From G963663735 sp963663735 (GTDB lineage Bacteria > Acidobacteriota > UBA6911 > RPQK01 > JAPXNP01), in contig CAXXHN010000001.1 in the NCBI GenBank assembly GCA_963663735.2, positions 1,736,001 to 1,800,000 of the forward strand: a stretch of 64,000 nucleotides of DNA, read 5' to 3'. The position numbers and the translations under genes were made by a program. Shown here in pieces: positions 1 through 9,374 of the stretch. Position 1 is the first letter of the stretch, and every line of letters begins with the position of its first letter. Below the pieces are notes generated by a model that worked only from the letters and a program-made list of their open reading frames with translations, did no database searches and was not told the DNA's origin.

Positions 1-85
1 AAAATCGGGAATAATGGCCGGTCTGTGAGAAAATTGGTCATAGATGTAGTTATCAGGACAATAAATAAGAGTTAGGATTTGGACA

Positions 86-1132
86 ATGAAAATTGGTTTT
101 TCGGTAAATGATGTGCAGACAGAATTGGCTCAGTATACGACAATCCGCCTGGCAATGACCGCGGTCAACAGGGGCCATGAAGTATGGCTTTTTGGAGCCG
201 GAGATTTTTCCTATGGTTCCGATGAAGGGGTGTATGCCTATGCGTCCGGTGTCAGCAAGAGTAAATATACCAACCTGAAAACTTTCCTTGGTGAATTAAA
301 AAATCCCAAGGTTAAAAAGAAGCGGGTTAATGTCAACGATCTGGATATCCTGATGCTGCGGAGTGATCCATCTACTGAAAAAGGGCCAAGGAGCTGGGCC
401 CAGAATTCCGGGATCAATTTCGGCCGCCTGGCAATGAGGAATGGAGTAGTTGTTCTGAATGATCCTAATGGTCTGGCAAAAGCTGTAAATAAAATGTACT
501 TTCAAATGTTCCCCCAGGAAGTCCGGCCCCGTACGGTTATCAGCCGAAACAGGGATGAAATAAAGGAATTTGCCAAGCAGGAAGGTGGAAAAATCGTACT
601 TAAACCCGTGCAGGGATCTGGCGGGGAGGGGGTTTTCCTGGTCACTCCCGATGATAAATCCAATTTGAACCAGATGATTGAATCAATCAGCAGGGACGGT
701 TACATTGTCGCCCAGGAGTATTTACCTGAAGCATCAGAAGGGGACATCAGGCTCTTTGTAATGAACGGAATGCCTCTCAGGCACAAGGGGAAATATGCCG
801 CTTTCCGTCGGGTCAGGCGAGGCGACGACATGCGCAGCAACATCCACGCCGGCGGGACAAAAGCACCGGCTAAAATTACTGATGAGCACCTGGAACTGGT
901 AAAGATGGTCCGACCCAAGCTTGTCCAGGATGGGATGTTCCTGGTAGGGCTGGATATCGTGGGATCCAAGTTAATGGAGATCAATGTATTCAGTCCCGGA
1001 GGGCTGGGAAGCGCTCAGACCTTTGAAAAAGTGAATTTCAACAATGCCGTTATTGATTCACTGGAACACAAGGTTGACTACATGAAGTACTACAAGCGTA
1101 ATTTTGACAATGTTGCCATGGCCACCCTCTGA
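86..1132 (+). CDS. ATP-grasp ligase, glutathione synthase/RimK-like
   Basis: The 348-residue protein has the layout of the glutathione synthetase/RimK ATP-grasp family. It has an N-terminal Rossmann-like region (MKIGFSVNDVQTE), the segment LNDPNGLAKAVNKMY before the ATP-grasp, a glycine-rich ATP loop (KPVQGSGGEGVFLV, about residues 173-186) and a C-terminal metal-binding motif (EINVFSPGGLGS). Such enzymes join a carboxylate to an amine through an acyl-phosphate, using ATP. The substrate cannot be read from sequence. The closest known layout is GshB, but no gamma-glutamylcysteine ligase lies beside it, so glutathione synthesis is not shown. The start has an AGGA-type ribosome site 8 nt upstream. 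It stands alone, with a 600-base gap before the next gene. Confidence 0.85.
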   Translation: MKIGFSVNDVQTELAQYTTIRLAMTAVNRGHEVWLFGAGDFSYGSDEGVYAYASGVSKSKYTNLKTFLGELKNPKVKKKRVNVNDLDILMLRSDPSTEKGPRSWAQNSGINFGRLAMRNGVVVLNDPNGLAKAVNKMYFQMFPQEVRPRTVISRNRDEIKEFAKQEGGKIVLKPVQGSGGEGVFLVTPDDKSNLNQMIESISRDGYIVAQEYLPEASEGDIRLFVMNGMPLRHKGKYAAFRRVRRGDDMRSNIHAGGTKAPAKITDEHLELVKMVRPKLVQDGMFLVGLDIVGSKLMEINVFSPGGLGSAQTFEKVNFNNAVIDSLEHKVDYMKYYKRNFDNVAMATL

Positions 1133-1743
1133 AACATCCCGGGCAGGTGACTGTCGAAGAGTCTGGTTCCACCGGCAAAAAACTCCTAATCCAGGGGAGG
1201 TATTTTTGTGCCCGCTATCAAGCATTTTTTTATTGTGAAGAAAAGCACCTTGCGGGAAGCGGAAAAGCGAGGCTTTAATTGCACTGAATCTCCATAATCA
1301 GTTCCTAACCTTCCGGAATTCCTGTCGAGGAATGCCTTCCTGCGGATCATCAATGAATCCTTTTAAATCACTCATTCTACTCTTCCCTCCCGATACTGAA
1401 TTTTAACCTTTTTGCTTTCTTGAGGAGTAGTAAAGTATTCGATCTACATTTCCCGCTGCTTCATAAACCCTTGTTATATCCTGATCTAGCGTACCCCTGT
1501 TATTCATCGGAGGTGGAATTGGTATCGGCATCAAATATTTTCAACATTGATGATCTGCCAGTAACGACTGCGATCAAATGAAGTTTCAGATCAACTGGAG
1601 TGAGTACAGGGGACAGAGGTGTAAACTATGATTGTCTAAACAAGAGATGTCCGATTTAACCTGGCAGGAGGAAGCTTTTCCTGGAGAAGCCAGGGGACCG
1701 GGAGCAAAGAAGGCTTAGCAGAACAATATTGGAGGAGTTCGCT
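1133..1743. other. Intergenic region, no confident gene
   Basis: About 610 bases without a convincing gene. The only codable item is a 25-codon minus-strand frame at 1298-1375, with a GGAGGG ribosome-like site 9 nt before its ATG. I could not link it to a family with confidence. The last 15 bases carry the GGAGGAG ribosome site of the following kinase. Confidence 0.5.
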
Positions 1744-4700
1744 ATGACTGAGAAAAGAATATCTGTTCTTGTGGTGGATAGTAAATCTGTTTCTCTCAGT
1801 GAGAATTCTGTAATTTTGGAAAACGCCGGTTACAGCGTGACTAAGGCTGGTTCTGGATTGGAATGTCTTGAAAAAATTGCTGCAGAACCGCCGGATCTTG
1901 TTCTGCTGGATGTGGACCTCCCTGATATGAGCGGGATGGAGGTCTGCAGAGAAATCAAAGGGAATCTTGAATCATCCGACATTTTAGTTGTACTGCTGTC
2001 CGATGTCCCCTCTTCATCAGAAATGCAGGCTGGCGCACTGGAAGCTGGCGCGGAGAGCATTTGGACCAAACCCTTCACGAGCCGGGAGTTGCAGGGCCTC
2101 ATGAAGTCCAAGTCCAGGATTATCTGGTCAGAGCAGGAGCTGCGGAAAACTAATGAGCGGATAGATTCCATCCTGCAGAATATTCATACTGGAACCGCGA
2201 TCGTTGATCCGGTGAAAAAGGAAATACTTCATGTAAATAAGGCTGCTTGCAGGATGATAGGTCTTTCGGAAGAAAATCTGGTGGGAAAGCTGTGCCACGA
2301 TTATTTGAGCGAGGAATATCCCGGCGAGTGCCCTGTTTTGAAGTTAAAGGAATCGATTATCAACAAAAAGGGAAGGATCAGGCGCGCTGACGGCAGCATG
2401 CTTACAGTCCTTAAGACCGTGATGCCGATCAGGTTTCATGGCCGTATGTGTATTCTTGACTGTTTCGTGGATATAAGCTCCCAGGAGGAAGCGGAGAGGG
2501 AAATAAGCGAACGGGATGAAATAATGAGGACGATGTTTAACTCAGTCAGGGATGGCATTGTTCTGATGGATTCTGAAGCCCGGATCAGTGGATGGAACCT
2601 GGGAGCGGAAGAAATTTTTGGATGGCTGGAAAAAGAGGCGATGGGTAAGGATCTGCATTCTCTGGTGGCTCCCAAGCGACTTTATTCCCAATTCCAAAAG
2701 GCCTATGAGAGATTTTTAAAAACCGGACAGGGAGATGCTGTAGGTAAAACCCTGGAGCTTCCGGCTATAAAACGGAATGGAGAGGAATTTCCCATAGAAT
2801 TGAGCCTTTCAGCTGTCGAGCGGAACGGGACATGGCATGCCATCGGTATCATCAGGGATATAAGTTCAAGGAAGGAGTCTGAGGAAAAGCTGCGCCAAGC
2901 TCTGGGGCATATGGAAGTGATTTTTAATGTCAGCCTGGTAGGCATCATGGTCCTGGAAAACCGGATCATCAGTTCTGTGAATCTGCGGATGGCGGAAATG
3001 CTTGGTTATACTCCTGAAGAGATTATCGGTGAGGGTCCTGAAAAACTGCATCTTTCCCGGGATAATTTTGAGGAATTCGGGGAAAAGTATTACTGGAAGA
3101 TGGCTGAACGGGAAATTGTACAGATTGAGTATCCGCTCCGACACAAAGATGGGCATGAGGTCTGGTGCCTTTTCAACGGCCAGGCCATTGCTCCTCCCGA
3201 CCTGTCAAAGGGAGCTGTCTGGACCATAGATGACATAACTGACAGGAAAATGGCGGAGAGGGAGTTGAAATCGGCCAGGGACCAGTTGCAGAGAATTCTG
3301 GATACCGCGGCAACCGCAGTTTTTGTTGTGAGTCCTGACAGGATTATCAAATCTGTGAACCGGGAGTTTTGTGAAATCACAGGATTCAGCAAAGAAGAGG
3401 CTGTAGGCTCAAACTGTGATTTTCTTTGTGGGGATTCTTGTATGGGTAGCTGCGGACTTTGTGATGAGAAACAGAAAGGATCCATGTTCCGAAGAGAATG
3501 TTACATTCAAAGCAAGGACGGTCGCAAACTGACCATCATTAAAAATGCTGAGATAGTTCGGGATGATCAGGGGAACATAGTCCAGGTGATTGAGTCATTC
3601 ATTGATGTTACTGAGCTTGTGGCGGCTCGGGAAAAGACGGAGAGAATTAATAAGAAGCTGGGAAAGAGCCTTGAAAAGGAAAAAGAGCTGTCATTCAGGG
3701 CGGAAATGGCAAGCAAAGCCAAGAGTGAGTTTGTGGCCAACATGAGCCATGAGATACGCACTCCCATGAATGGAGTGATTGGAATGACCGGCCTTCTCCT
3801 TGACACTGAGCTGACAGAAGAACAGAGGGAATACGTGGAGAGGATTTCAGCCAGCGGGGAGGCGTTGATGGCGATTATCAATGACATCCTCGATTTTTCA
3901 AAAATTGAGGCTGGAAAGCTGGACGTGGAAATACTCGATTTTGACCTGAGGACCACAATTGATGAGATGAATGATATCCTGGCCATTAAAGCCCACGAAA
4001 AAGGCCTTGAATATGTCTCCATTATTGACCCAGGGATGCCCTGCTTCCTGCGGGGAGATCCGGGACGGATTCGCCAGGTATTGATCAACCTGATTGGTAA
4101 TGCGGTTAAGTTTACCGAGCAGGGAGAAATTAATCTCAGGATAAGTACAGAGAATAAAAAGAGGAATCCCTTGGTTGTTCATTTCGAGATTTCAGATACT
4201 GGTATCGGGATTCCCGCTGATCGTCAGGATGGACTTTTTGATTCATTTACCCAGGCTGATGCCTCAACCTCCCGCAAGTTTGGTGGTACCGGCCTGGGTC
4301 TTGCCATATCTCAGAGGCTGGTAAAAAAAATGGGTGGTGAAATCGGGATGAGAAGCCAGCAGAACCAGGGCTCAGTTTTCTGGTTTGATCTTCCGCTTGA
4401 GAAGCAGCCTGATTCAGTTCCGGCTTTACCCGAAATACCCCGTGATGTTACAAGCATGCGGATTCTGATAGTGGATGATAACGATACCAATCGGCTGGTC
4501 CTGAAAAAACAACTGGAAGCGCTTCATGTCGACCAGGATGAAGCACCTGATGGGGATACCGCACTGAGCAAACTGAAGAATGCCGCTGAAGAAGGAAATC
4601 CTTTTGATATAGCTATTTTAGACCACCAGATGCCTGAGATGGATGGAGCGGAATTAGGGCGGTTGATTAAGAAAGATAAGACGATTTGTTCCACCTCCCT

Positions 4701-5676
4701 GGTGATGATGACGTCTGTTGGGCTCAGGGGTGATTCCATCCGGATGAAAGAAATAGGGTTTGCGGCCTATTTCACCAAACCGGTAAAACAGTCTCAACTT
4801 TACAGTTGTCTGTTTGCCCTGGCCGGGTTCTCTGAGAGTGGGGATCATGTGGCGGACCGGCCAATAGTGACTCGATTTACCCTGGCTGAGGAACAGTTGA
4901 GGTCCACCAGGATTTTGTTGGCTGAAGATAACGTTACTAACCAGTTGGTTGTGGCCGGGATCCTGAAAAAAAGGGGCATGAGGGTAAATGCCGTGGCAAA
5001 TGGCCTGGAGGCCGTCGAGGCTCTGCGGCATACCCCTTATGATCTCGTCCTGATGGATGTGCAGATGCCGGAGATGGACGGATTGGAGGCAACTCGTAAG
5101 ATAAGGGAGGAGAAGTCAGGGGTGTTGAACCGCCGGGTCTGCATAATTGCCATGACCGCCCACGCCATGGTTGGTGATCGTGAAAAATGCCTGGATGCCG
5201 GAATGGACGATTATGTGAGCAAACCGGTTCGTCCCAAGGAATTGTTTGCGGCCATAGAAAAATGTATCAGGCAAAGGGAAATGGAAACAAATGAGAAAAA
5301 TTCTCATGAGGACGGGAATGGTTCGGCAGCGACCAGTGTGAAAATAGATGAATTCGACCCTGAAGTGCTGCAAGAGAAGCTTGAGGGAGATGAAGAGATG
5401 ATAGGGATGGTTCTGGATGTGTTTCTCGAAGAAAGTGCCAAAATCATTGATGCCATTAAACGGTCGATAATATCGGGCAACGCCGGTGATGCCGGGGAAT
5501 TAGGGCATTCGCTAAAAGGATCTTCCGGAAATGTCGGCGCATTTGCCCTGCAGCATGTATCTGCGGCCATAGAGAAATCTGGAAAAGAGGGTGATATAGA
5601 GTCGTTGCGTTCACTTTCAGCTGATCTTGAAGATATTTTAGACAGGACAATTAAGGCGATAAAAATCAGGAAATAA
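1744..5676 (+). CDS. Hybrid histidine kinase: REC-PAS(x4)-HisKA-HATPase-REC-REC-Hpt
   Basis: A roughly 1310-residue multi-step phosphorelay kinase. Order: an N-terminal receiver with phospho-acceptor D56 (LLDVDLPDMSG); about four PAS domains (residues ~140-630), one with a Cys cluster (CGDSCMGSCGLC); HisKA with H669 in MSHEIRTPMNGVIGM; HATPase with GNAVKF, DTGIGI and GGTGLGLA; two more receivers (ILDHQMPEMDG and LMDVQMPEMDG); and an Hpt domain with H1255 in GHSLKGSSGNVGA. No membrane segment is visible, so it is probably cytosolic. A TTG five codons upstream extends the frame, but GGAGGAG lies 6 nt before the ATG at 1744, which decides the start. Its HisKA-to-Hpt half is almost the same as that of the next gene, so the two share a recent duplication. 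Confidence 0.93.
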   Translation: MTEKRISVLVVDSKSVSLSENSVILENAGYSVTKAGSGLECLEKIAAEPPDLVLLDVDLPDMSGMEVCREIKGNLESSDILVVLLSDVPSSSEMQAGALEAGAESIWTKPFTSRELQGLMKSKSRIIWSEQELRKTNERIDSILQNIHTGTAIVDPVKKEILHVNKAACRMIGLSEENLVGKLCHDYLSEEYPGECPVLKLKESIINKKGRIRRADGSMLTVLKTVMPIRFHGRMCILDCFVDISSQEEAEREISERDEIMRTMFNSVRDGIVLMDSEARISGWNLGAEEIFGWLEKEAMGKDLHSLVAPKRLYSQFQKAYERFLKTGQGDAVGKTLELPAIKRNGEEFPIELSLSAVERNGTWHAIGIIRDISSRKESEEKLRQALGHMEVIFNVSLVGIMVLENRIISSVNLRMAEMLGYTPEEIIGEGPEKLHLSRDNFEEFGEKYYWKMAEREIVQIEYPLRHKDGHEVWCLFNGQAIAPPDLSKGAVWTIDDITDRKMAERELKSARDQLQRILDTAATAVFVVSPDRIIKSVNREFCEITGFSKEEAVGSNCDFLCGDSCMGSCGLCDEKQKGSMFRRECYIQSKDGRKLTIIKNAEIVRDDQGNIVQVIESFIDVTELVAAREKTERINKKLGKSLEKEKELSFRAEMASKAKSEFVANMSHEIRTPMNGVIGMTGLLLDTELTEEQREYVERISASGEALMAIINDILDFSKIEAGKLDVEILDFDLRTTIDEMNDILAIKAHEKGLEYVSIIDPGMPCFLRGDPGRIRQVLINLIGNAVKFTEQGEINLRISTENKKRNPLVVHFEISDTGIGIPADRQDGLFDSFTQADASTSRKFGGTGLGLAISQRLVKKMGGEIGMRSQQNQGSVFWFDLPLEKQPDSVPALPEIPRDVTSMRILIVDDNDTNRLVLKKQLEALHVDQDEAPDGDTALSKLKNAAEEGNPFDIAILDHQMPEMDGAELGRLIKKDKTICSTSLVMMTSVGLRGDSIRMKEIGFAAYFTKPVKQSQLYSCLFALAGFSESGDHVADRPIVTRFTLAEEQLRSTRILLAEDNVTNQLVVAGILKKRGMRVNAVANGLEAVEALRHTPYDLVLMDVQMPEMDGLEATRKIREEKSGVLNRRVCIIAMTAHAMVGDREKCLDAGMDDYVSKPVRPKELFAAIEKCIRQREMETNEKNSHEDGNGSAATSVKIDEFDPEVLQEKLEGDEEMIGMVLDVFLEESAKIIDAIKRSIISGNAGDAGELGHSLKGSSGNVGAFALQHVSAAIEKSGKEGDIESLRSLSADLEDILDRTIKAIKIRK

Positions 5677-5990
5677 GTCAGCTTTTTTATCGCTTTGGAG
5701 GTTACCAGTTCTATTGTGCCGACATTCAGAGGTTTTTGAGACATAGGTAATATCGGATGTTGTTGTCGCGACAAGACTGGTAAAGCTGGTAACCACATTT
5801 TGACTGATATCAAGAATATGGAAGCGCCTGATATTCAGGATTTTTGATTCTTGATCTGTTCGGATTGATTTTGAGATGGAATGCGCCTCCTGCAGATATC
5901 CGCCAGGAACTGGTTTCCTTGAGATTTGGATTCGCAGGCAGGAACTCAGGCAAGGTTGAAAATTCACCTATTGAAAGGGTAACACCGAAC
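5677..5990. other. Intergenic leader with palindromes
   Basis: 314 bases between two kinase genes. The naive frame begins at a TTG in this interval (5844), but the membrane domain that matches the third kinase begins at 5991, so most of the region is probably non-coding. It holds a perfect 12-bp palindrome, TTGTCGCGACAA (5764-5775), and a 9-bp inverted repeat, GGTTACCAG (5700-5708) with CTGGTAACC (5787-5795). These may be regulatory. Confidence 0.4.
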
Positions 5991-8621
5991 ATGGAAGTAC
6001 AGGAATTCATACCGATCATCTACAACGCATCTCTGCTGGTTTCATTGATCCTGGTACTTGACATTTTTTTAAATGAACGCTTCAGTCGCAGGCTGAAAAA
6101 TCAGGTTATTACTGGACTGACACTGGGACTTATCGGGATTGCCGTTATGATAAATCCCTGGCAGGCAGCGGATGGAGTTGGCCTCGACACCAGTTCCGTA
6201 CTGCTTTCGGTCGGAGGTCTTTTCTTTGGCCTGGTACCTGCTCTGATTGCTGGATTTATGACTGCTGCATACCGTCTCTATCTGGGTGGGGTCGGACTTT
6301 TCATGGGTCTTGGCTCTATCCTTACTTCGGTTGCCATCGGGGTAATTTGGAGGAGGCAGCATAGAGGCAAGGTCACAAGCATGAGTGTACTTGAACTGCT
6401 TACCTTCGGGCTGATAGTCAATACCTGCGTGATGTTTTTGGCCCTGACCCTGCCCATAGATATCGGCATGGCGGTCATTTCATTAATGATTTTACCAGTA
6501 CTTACGGTTTTTCCGATGGTAACAGTTGCCTTAAGTTTTCTCTTAATTAGGAGTCAGAAAAGAAGCGAAATCAATAGCGCACTGGAGGAGGTTAATAATA
6601 AGCTGGAAGAAAGCCTGATGAATGAGAAGGAGTTGTCTGCCAAAGCGGAGTTGGCCAGCACGGCCAAAAGTGAGTTCCTGGCCAATATGAGCCACGAGAT
6701 CCGGACCCCCATGAACGGAGTTATCGGGATGACCTGCCTTCTCCTGGACACTGCGCTGACCGAAGAGCAGCGGGAGTACGCTGAGAGAATTTCGGCAAGC
6801 GGTGAGGCATTGATGACTATTATCAATGATATCCTGGATTTCTCAAAAATAGAAGCAGGGAAGATGGACCTGGAAATCCTTGATTTTGACCTGAGGACTA
6901 CCATTGATGAAATGAACGATATCCTTGCAGTCAAGGCCCAGGAGAAAGGTTTGGAATATGTATCCAATATTGAGCCAGGCATGCCTTGCCTGCTGAAAGG
7001 TGATCCGGGACGTATTCGCCAGGTGTTGATCAACCTGATTGGCAATGCTGTTAAATTCACCGAGAAAGGTGAAATACGCCTCAACATATTGCCTGAGCGG
7101 GAGGAAGGTAATGTCTCAGTTGTCCGATTTGAAGTGACAGATACAGGCATAGGCATTTCTCATGAACGACTTGATGATATTTTTAATGCCTTTACCCAGG
7201 CTGATTCCTCAACCTCACGCAAGTTTGGAGGAACAGGCCTGGGACTCGCCATCTGCAAGCAGCTGGTAATGATGATGGGGGGTGAAATGGACGCGGAAAG
7301 CAGGCAGGGCCAGGGTTCTACCTTCTGGTTTAGCCTTCCCCTGGAAAGACAACCTGATTCCCCTCAGGCTTTTACAGAAATACCAGGTGATTTAAACAGC
7401 AAGCGAATCCTGGTTGTAGATGACAATGATACAAATCGGTTTGTCCTGAGAAAACAGCTGGGAGTACTGGGCGTTTTCCTTGATGAAGCTATAGACGGAT
7501 TGTCGGCACTTAATAAGCTGAGGAGTGCCTCCAGGTCTGGTATACCATTTGACATGGCAATAATTGACCATCAGATGCCCGGGATGGATGGAGCTGAACT
7601 CGGACGAATCATCAAGAAAGACAAAGCGATCAGCAATACACTGCTGGTGATGATGACTTCAGTTTGTCAGAGGGGTGATTCCGCCCGGATGAAAGAAGCC
7701 GGTTACGAAGCGTATCTGACCAAACCGTTAAAACAAATTCAATTGTTTGACTGCCTTTTCACAGTTGCGGGTCTGGTCAGAAACAGGGAGAAGAGGGGAG
7801 AGCACCCGATAGTAACCCGCTTCACGCTTGCAGACGAGCAATTGAAGTCTGCCCGGATACTTCTGGCTGAGGATAATGTCACCAACCAGCTGGTAGTGAG
7901 CGGAATCCTGAAAAAGCGCGGAATGAGGGTGAATGCCGTAGCCAATGGACTGGAAGCAGTGGAAGCGCTGCGGAAGGCTCCATACGATATCGTCCTCATG
8001 GATATACAGATGCCTGAAATGGATGGCCTTGAAGCCACCAGGACTATCAGGAAAGAAGGGTCATGTGTACTGGATCGGGAAGTCTGCATTATCGCGATGA
8101 CCGCCCACGCCATGACCGGAGACCGGGAAAAATGCCTGGATGCAGGAATGGATGATTATGTCAGTAAACCTGTACAGCCCAAGGAGTTGTTTGGGGCAAT
8201 TGAGAAAGGGCTCAGGCACATAAAAAAAGAAACCAAGGCGGAAGATGTTTTGCAGTTTGGCCCTGACTCAGATGGGAAGCAGGCCGGATCGGATGAATTT
8301 GATCCGGAGGTACTCAGAGAGAAACTTGATGGGGACCAGGAGATGATAGGAATGGTCCTGGATATATTTCTGGAGGAAGGCTCCAGGATTTTGGCGGATA
8401 TGGAGAAGGATGTTAAATCCGGAAATGTGGATGCTGCTGGAAAATCCGGGCATTCGCTGAAAGGATCAGCCGGGAATGTGGGTGCGATGGCACTACAGAA
8501 AATATCAGCTGCAGTAGAAAAAGCAGGCAGGGAAAGAGATGAGGAAGCTCTTCATATTTTGCTACCGGAACTTATGGATACTTTTAAAAGGACTGTTCAA
8601 ACGATAAAAGGGCAGGGATAA
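5991..8621 (+). CDS. Membrane hybrid histidine kinase: 5TM-HisKA-HATPase-REC-REC-Hpt
   Basis: An 876-residue kinase. The first ~190 residues form a LytS-like multi-helix membrane sensor (begins MEVQEFIPIIYNASLLVSLI; contains ISLMILPVLTVFPMVTVALSF). A short coiled linker follows, then HisKA with H235, HATPase (DTGIGI, FGGTGLGLA), two receivers (IIDHQMPGMDG, LMDIQMPEMDG) and Hpt with H821. The start at 5991 is chosen because the homologous N terminus of the third kinase begins at the same point (MFVPIIYNA). An upstream TTG at 5844 would add 49 unlikely residues. The sensor half resembles the third kinase and the signalling half resembles the first, so this is a domain-shuffled copy. The ligand is unknown. 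Related 5TM domains are found in sensors of envelope state or small metabolites. Confidence 0.9.
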   Translation: MEVQEFIPIIYNASLLVSLILVLDIFLNERFSRRLKNQVITGLTLGLIGIAVMINPWQAADGVGLDTSSVLLSVGGLFFGLVPALIAGFMTAAYRLYLGGVGLFMGLGSILTSVAIGVIWRRQHRGKVTSMSVLELLTFGLIVNTCVMFLALTLPIDIGMAVISLMILPVLTVFPMVTVALSFLLIRSQKRSEINSALEEVNNKLEESLMNEKELSAKAELASTAKSEFLANMSHEIRTPMNGVIGMTCLLLDTALTEEQREYAERISASGEALMTIINDILDFSKIEAGKMDLEILDFDLRTTIDEMNDILAVKAQEKGLEYVSNIEPGMPCLLKGDPGRIRQVLINLIGNAVKFTEKGEIRLNILPEREEGNVSVVRFEVTDTGIGISHERLDDIFNAFTQADSSTSRKFGGTGLGLAICKQLVMMMGGEMDAESRQGQGSTFWFSLPLERQPDSPQAFTEIPGDLNSKRILVVDDNDTNRFVLRKQLGVLGVFLDEAIDGLSALNKLRSASRSGIPFDMAIIDHQMPGMDGAELGRIIKKDKAISNTLLVMMTSVCQRGDSARMKEAGYEAYLTKPLKQIQLFDCLFTVAGLVRNREKRGEHPIVTRFTLADEQLKSARILLAEDNVTNQLVVSGILKKRGMRVNAVANGLEAVEALRKAPYDIVLMDIQMPEMDGLEATRTIRKEGSCVLDREVCIIAMTAHAMTGDREKCLDAGMDDYVSKPVQPKELFGAIEKGLRHIKKETKAEDVLQFGPDSDGKQAGSDEFDPEVLREKLDGDQEMIGMVLDIFLEEGSRILADMEKDVKSGNVDAAGKSGHSLKGSAGNVGAMALQKISAAVEKAGRERDEEALHILLPELMDTFKRTVQTIKGQG

Positions 8622-8716
8622 TAGGTTACAATCAGGTTTGAACCAGCTTAGAAAGCGTGCCTGGATTTATCCGGGAAACCAACCGGTTTATGCTTTTAGC
8701 AGAGAATGGAAGCGGG

Positions 8717-9322
8717 ATGGAGATATTGATTGCTGAAGACAATGTCACCTCACGGACACTGCTTCAGATCATTTTGAAAAAATGGGGGTATCATGTGTTG
8801 TCCGTCGCGGACGGTGCTGAGGCCTGGGATATTTTGCAGGAGGCTACCTCCCCTATAATCGCGCTACTGGACTGGATGATGCCCAGAATGGACGGAATTG
8901 AGGTCTGCAGGCGGGTGAAAGAACTCGGAAGGACAAATCCGTCATACCTGATTCTTCTAACCGGGCGGAATTCAAAGGAAGATATTTCAGCAGGACTGGA
9001 AGCCGGAGCTTCCGACTATATTACTAAACCATTTGACGATGGAGAACTATGGGCCAGGCTTAGGGTTGCTGAGAGAATGGTGGAGCTGCAGGAGAACCTG
9101 AACCTGAATATAACCGAACTCAAGGAGGCTCTCACTCATGTGAAAACCCTCCAGGGAATATTACCTATTTGTATGCATTGTCACAAGATCCGGACTGATG
9201 ATCAAGCCTGGCAGCGTCTGGAAGCTTATATTGAGGTGCATTCTGATGCCAGGTTCAGTCATGGGTTGTGCCCGGAATGCCTGGAAAAACACTACAGGGG
9301 AAAAGAAAAGGATAACAAATAA
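8717..9322 (+). CDS. Response regulator, receiver plus Cys-rich C-terminal domain
   Basis: The receiver starts MEILIAEDNVTS, has phospho-acceptor D52 (ALLDWMMPRMDG) and ends with the KPF motif (YITKPFDDGEL). A coiled linker follows (LQENLNLNITELKEAL). The C-terminal segment starts LPICMHCHKIR and contains a CPEC pair before HYRG. This tail has two CxxC pairs and is a recurrent small domain in stand-alone receivers and sensor proteins, probably binding metal, with unknown output. GTG 8657 and ATG 8690 are alternative starts; 8717 is preferred because it begins exactly at the receiver. Being surrounded by hybrid kinases, it is a likely acceptor for their Hpt domains. Confidence 0.85.
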   Translation: MEILIAEDNVTSRTLLQIILKKWGYHVLSVADGAEAWDILQEATSPIIALLDWMMPRMDGIEVCRRVKELGRTNPSYLILLTGRNSKEDISAGLEAGASDYITKPFDDGELWARLRVAERMVELQENLNLNITELKEALTHVKTLQGILPICMHCHKIRTDDQAWQRLEAYIEVHSDARFSHGLCPECLEKHYRGKEKDNK

Positions 9323-9374
9323 CTGCCTATCCTTAAGCTTTCAGTTGGATACCCACCCTGTTTGGGAAACAGAG

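Noticed and set aside
9198..9374. N-terminal extension of the third kinase
   Set aside because: It overlaps the end of the response regulator and has no domain. The sensor domain begins at 9375.
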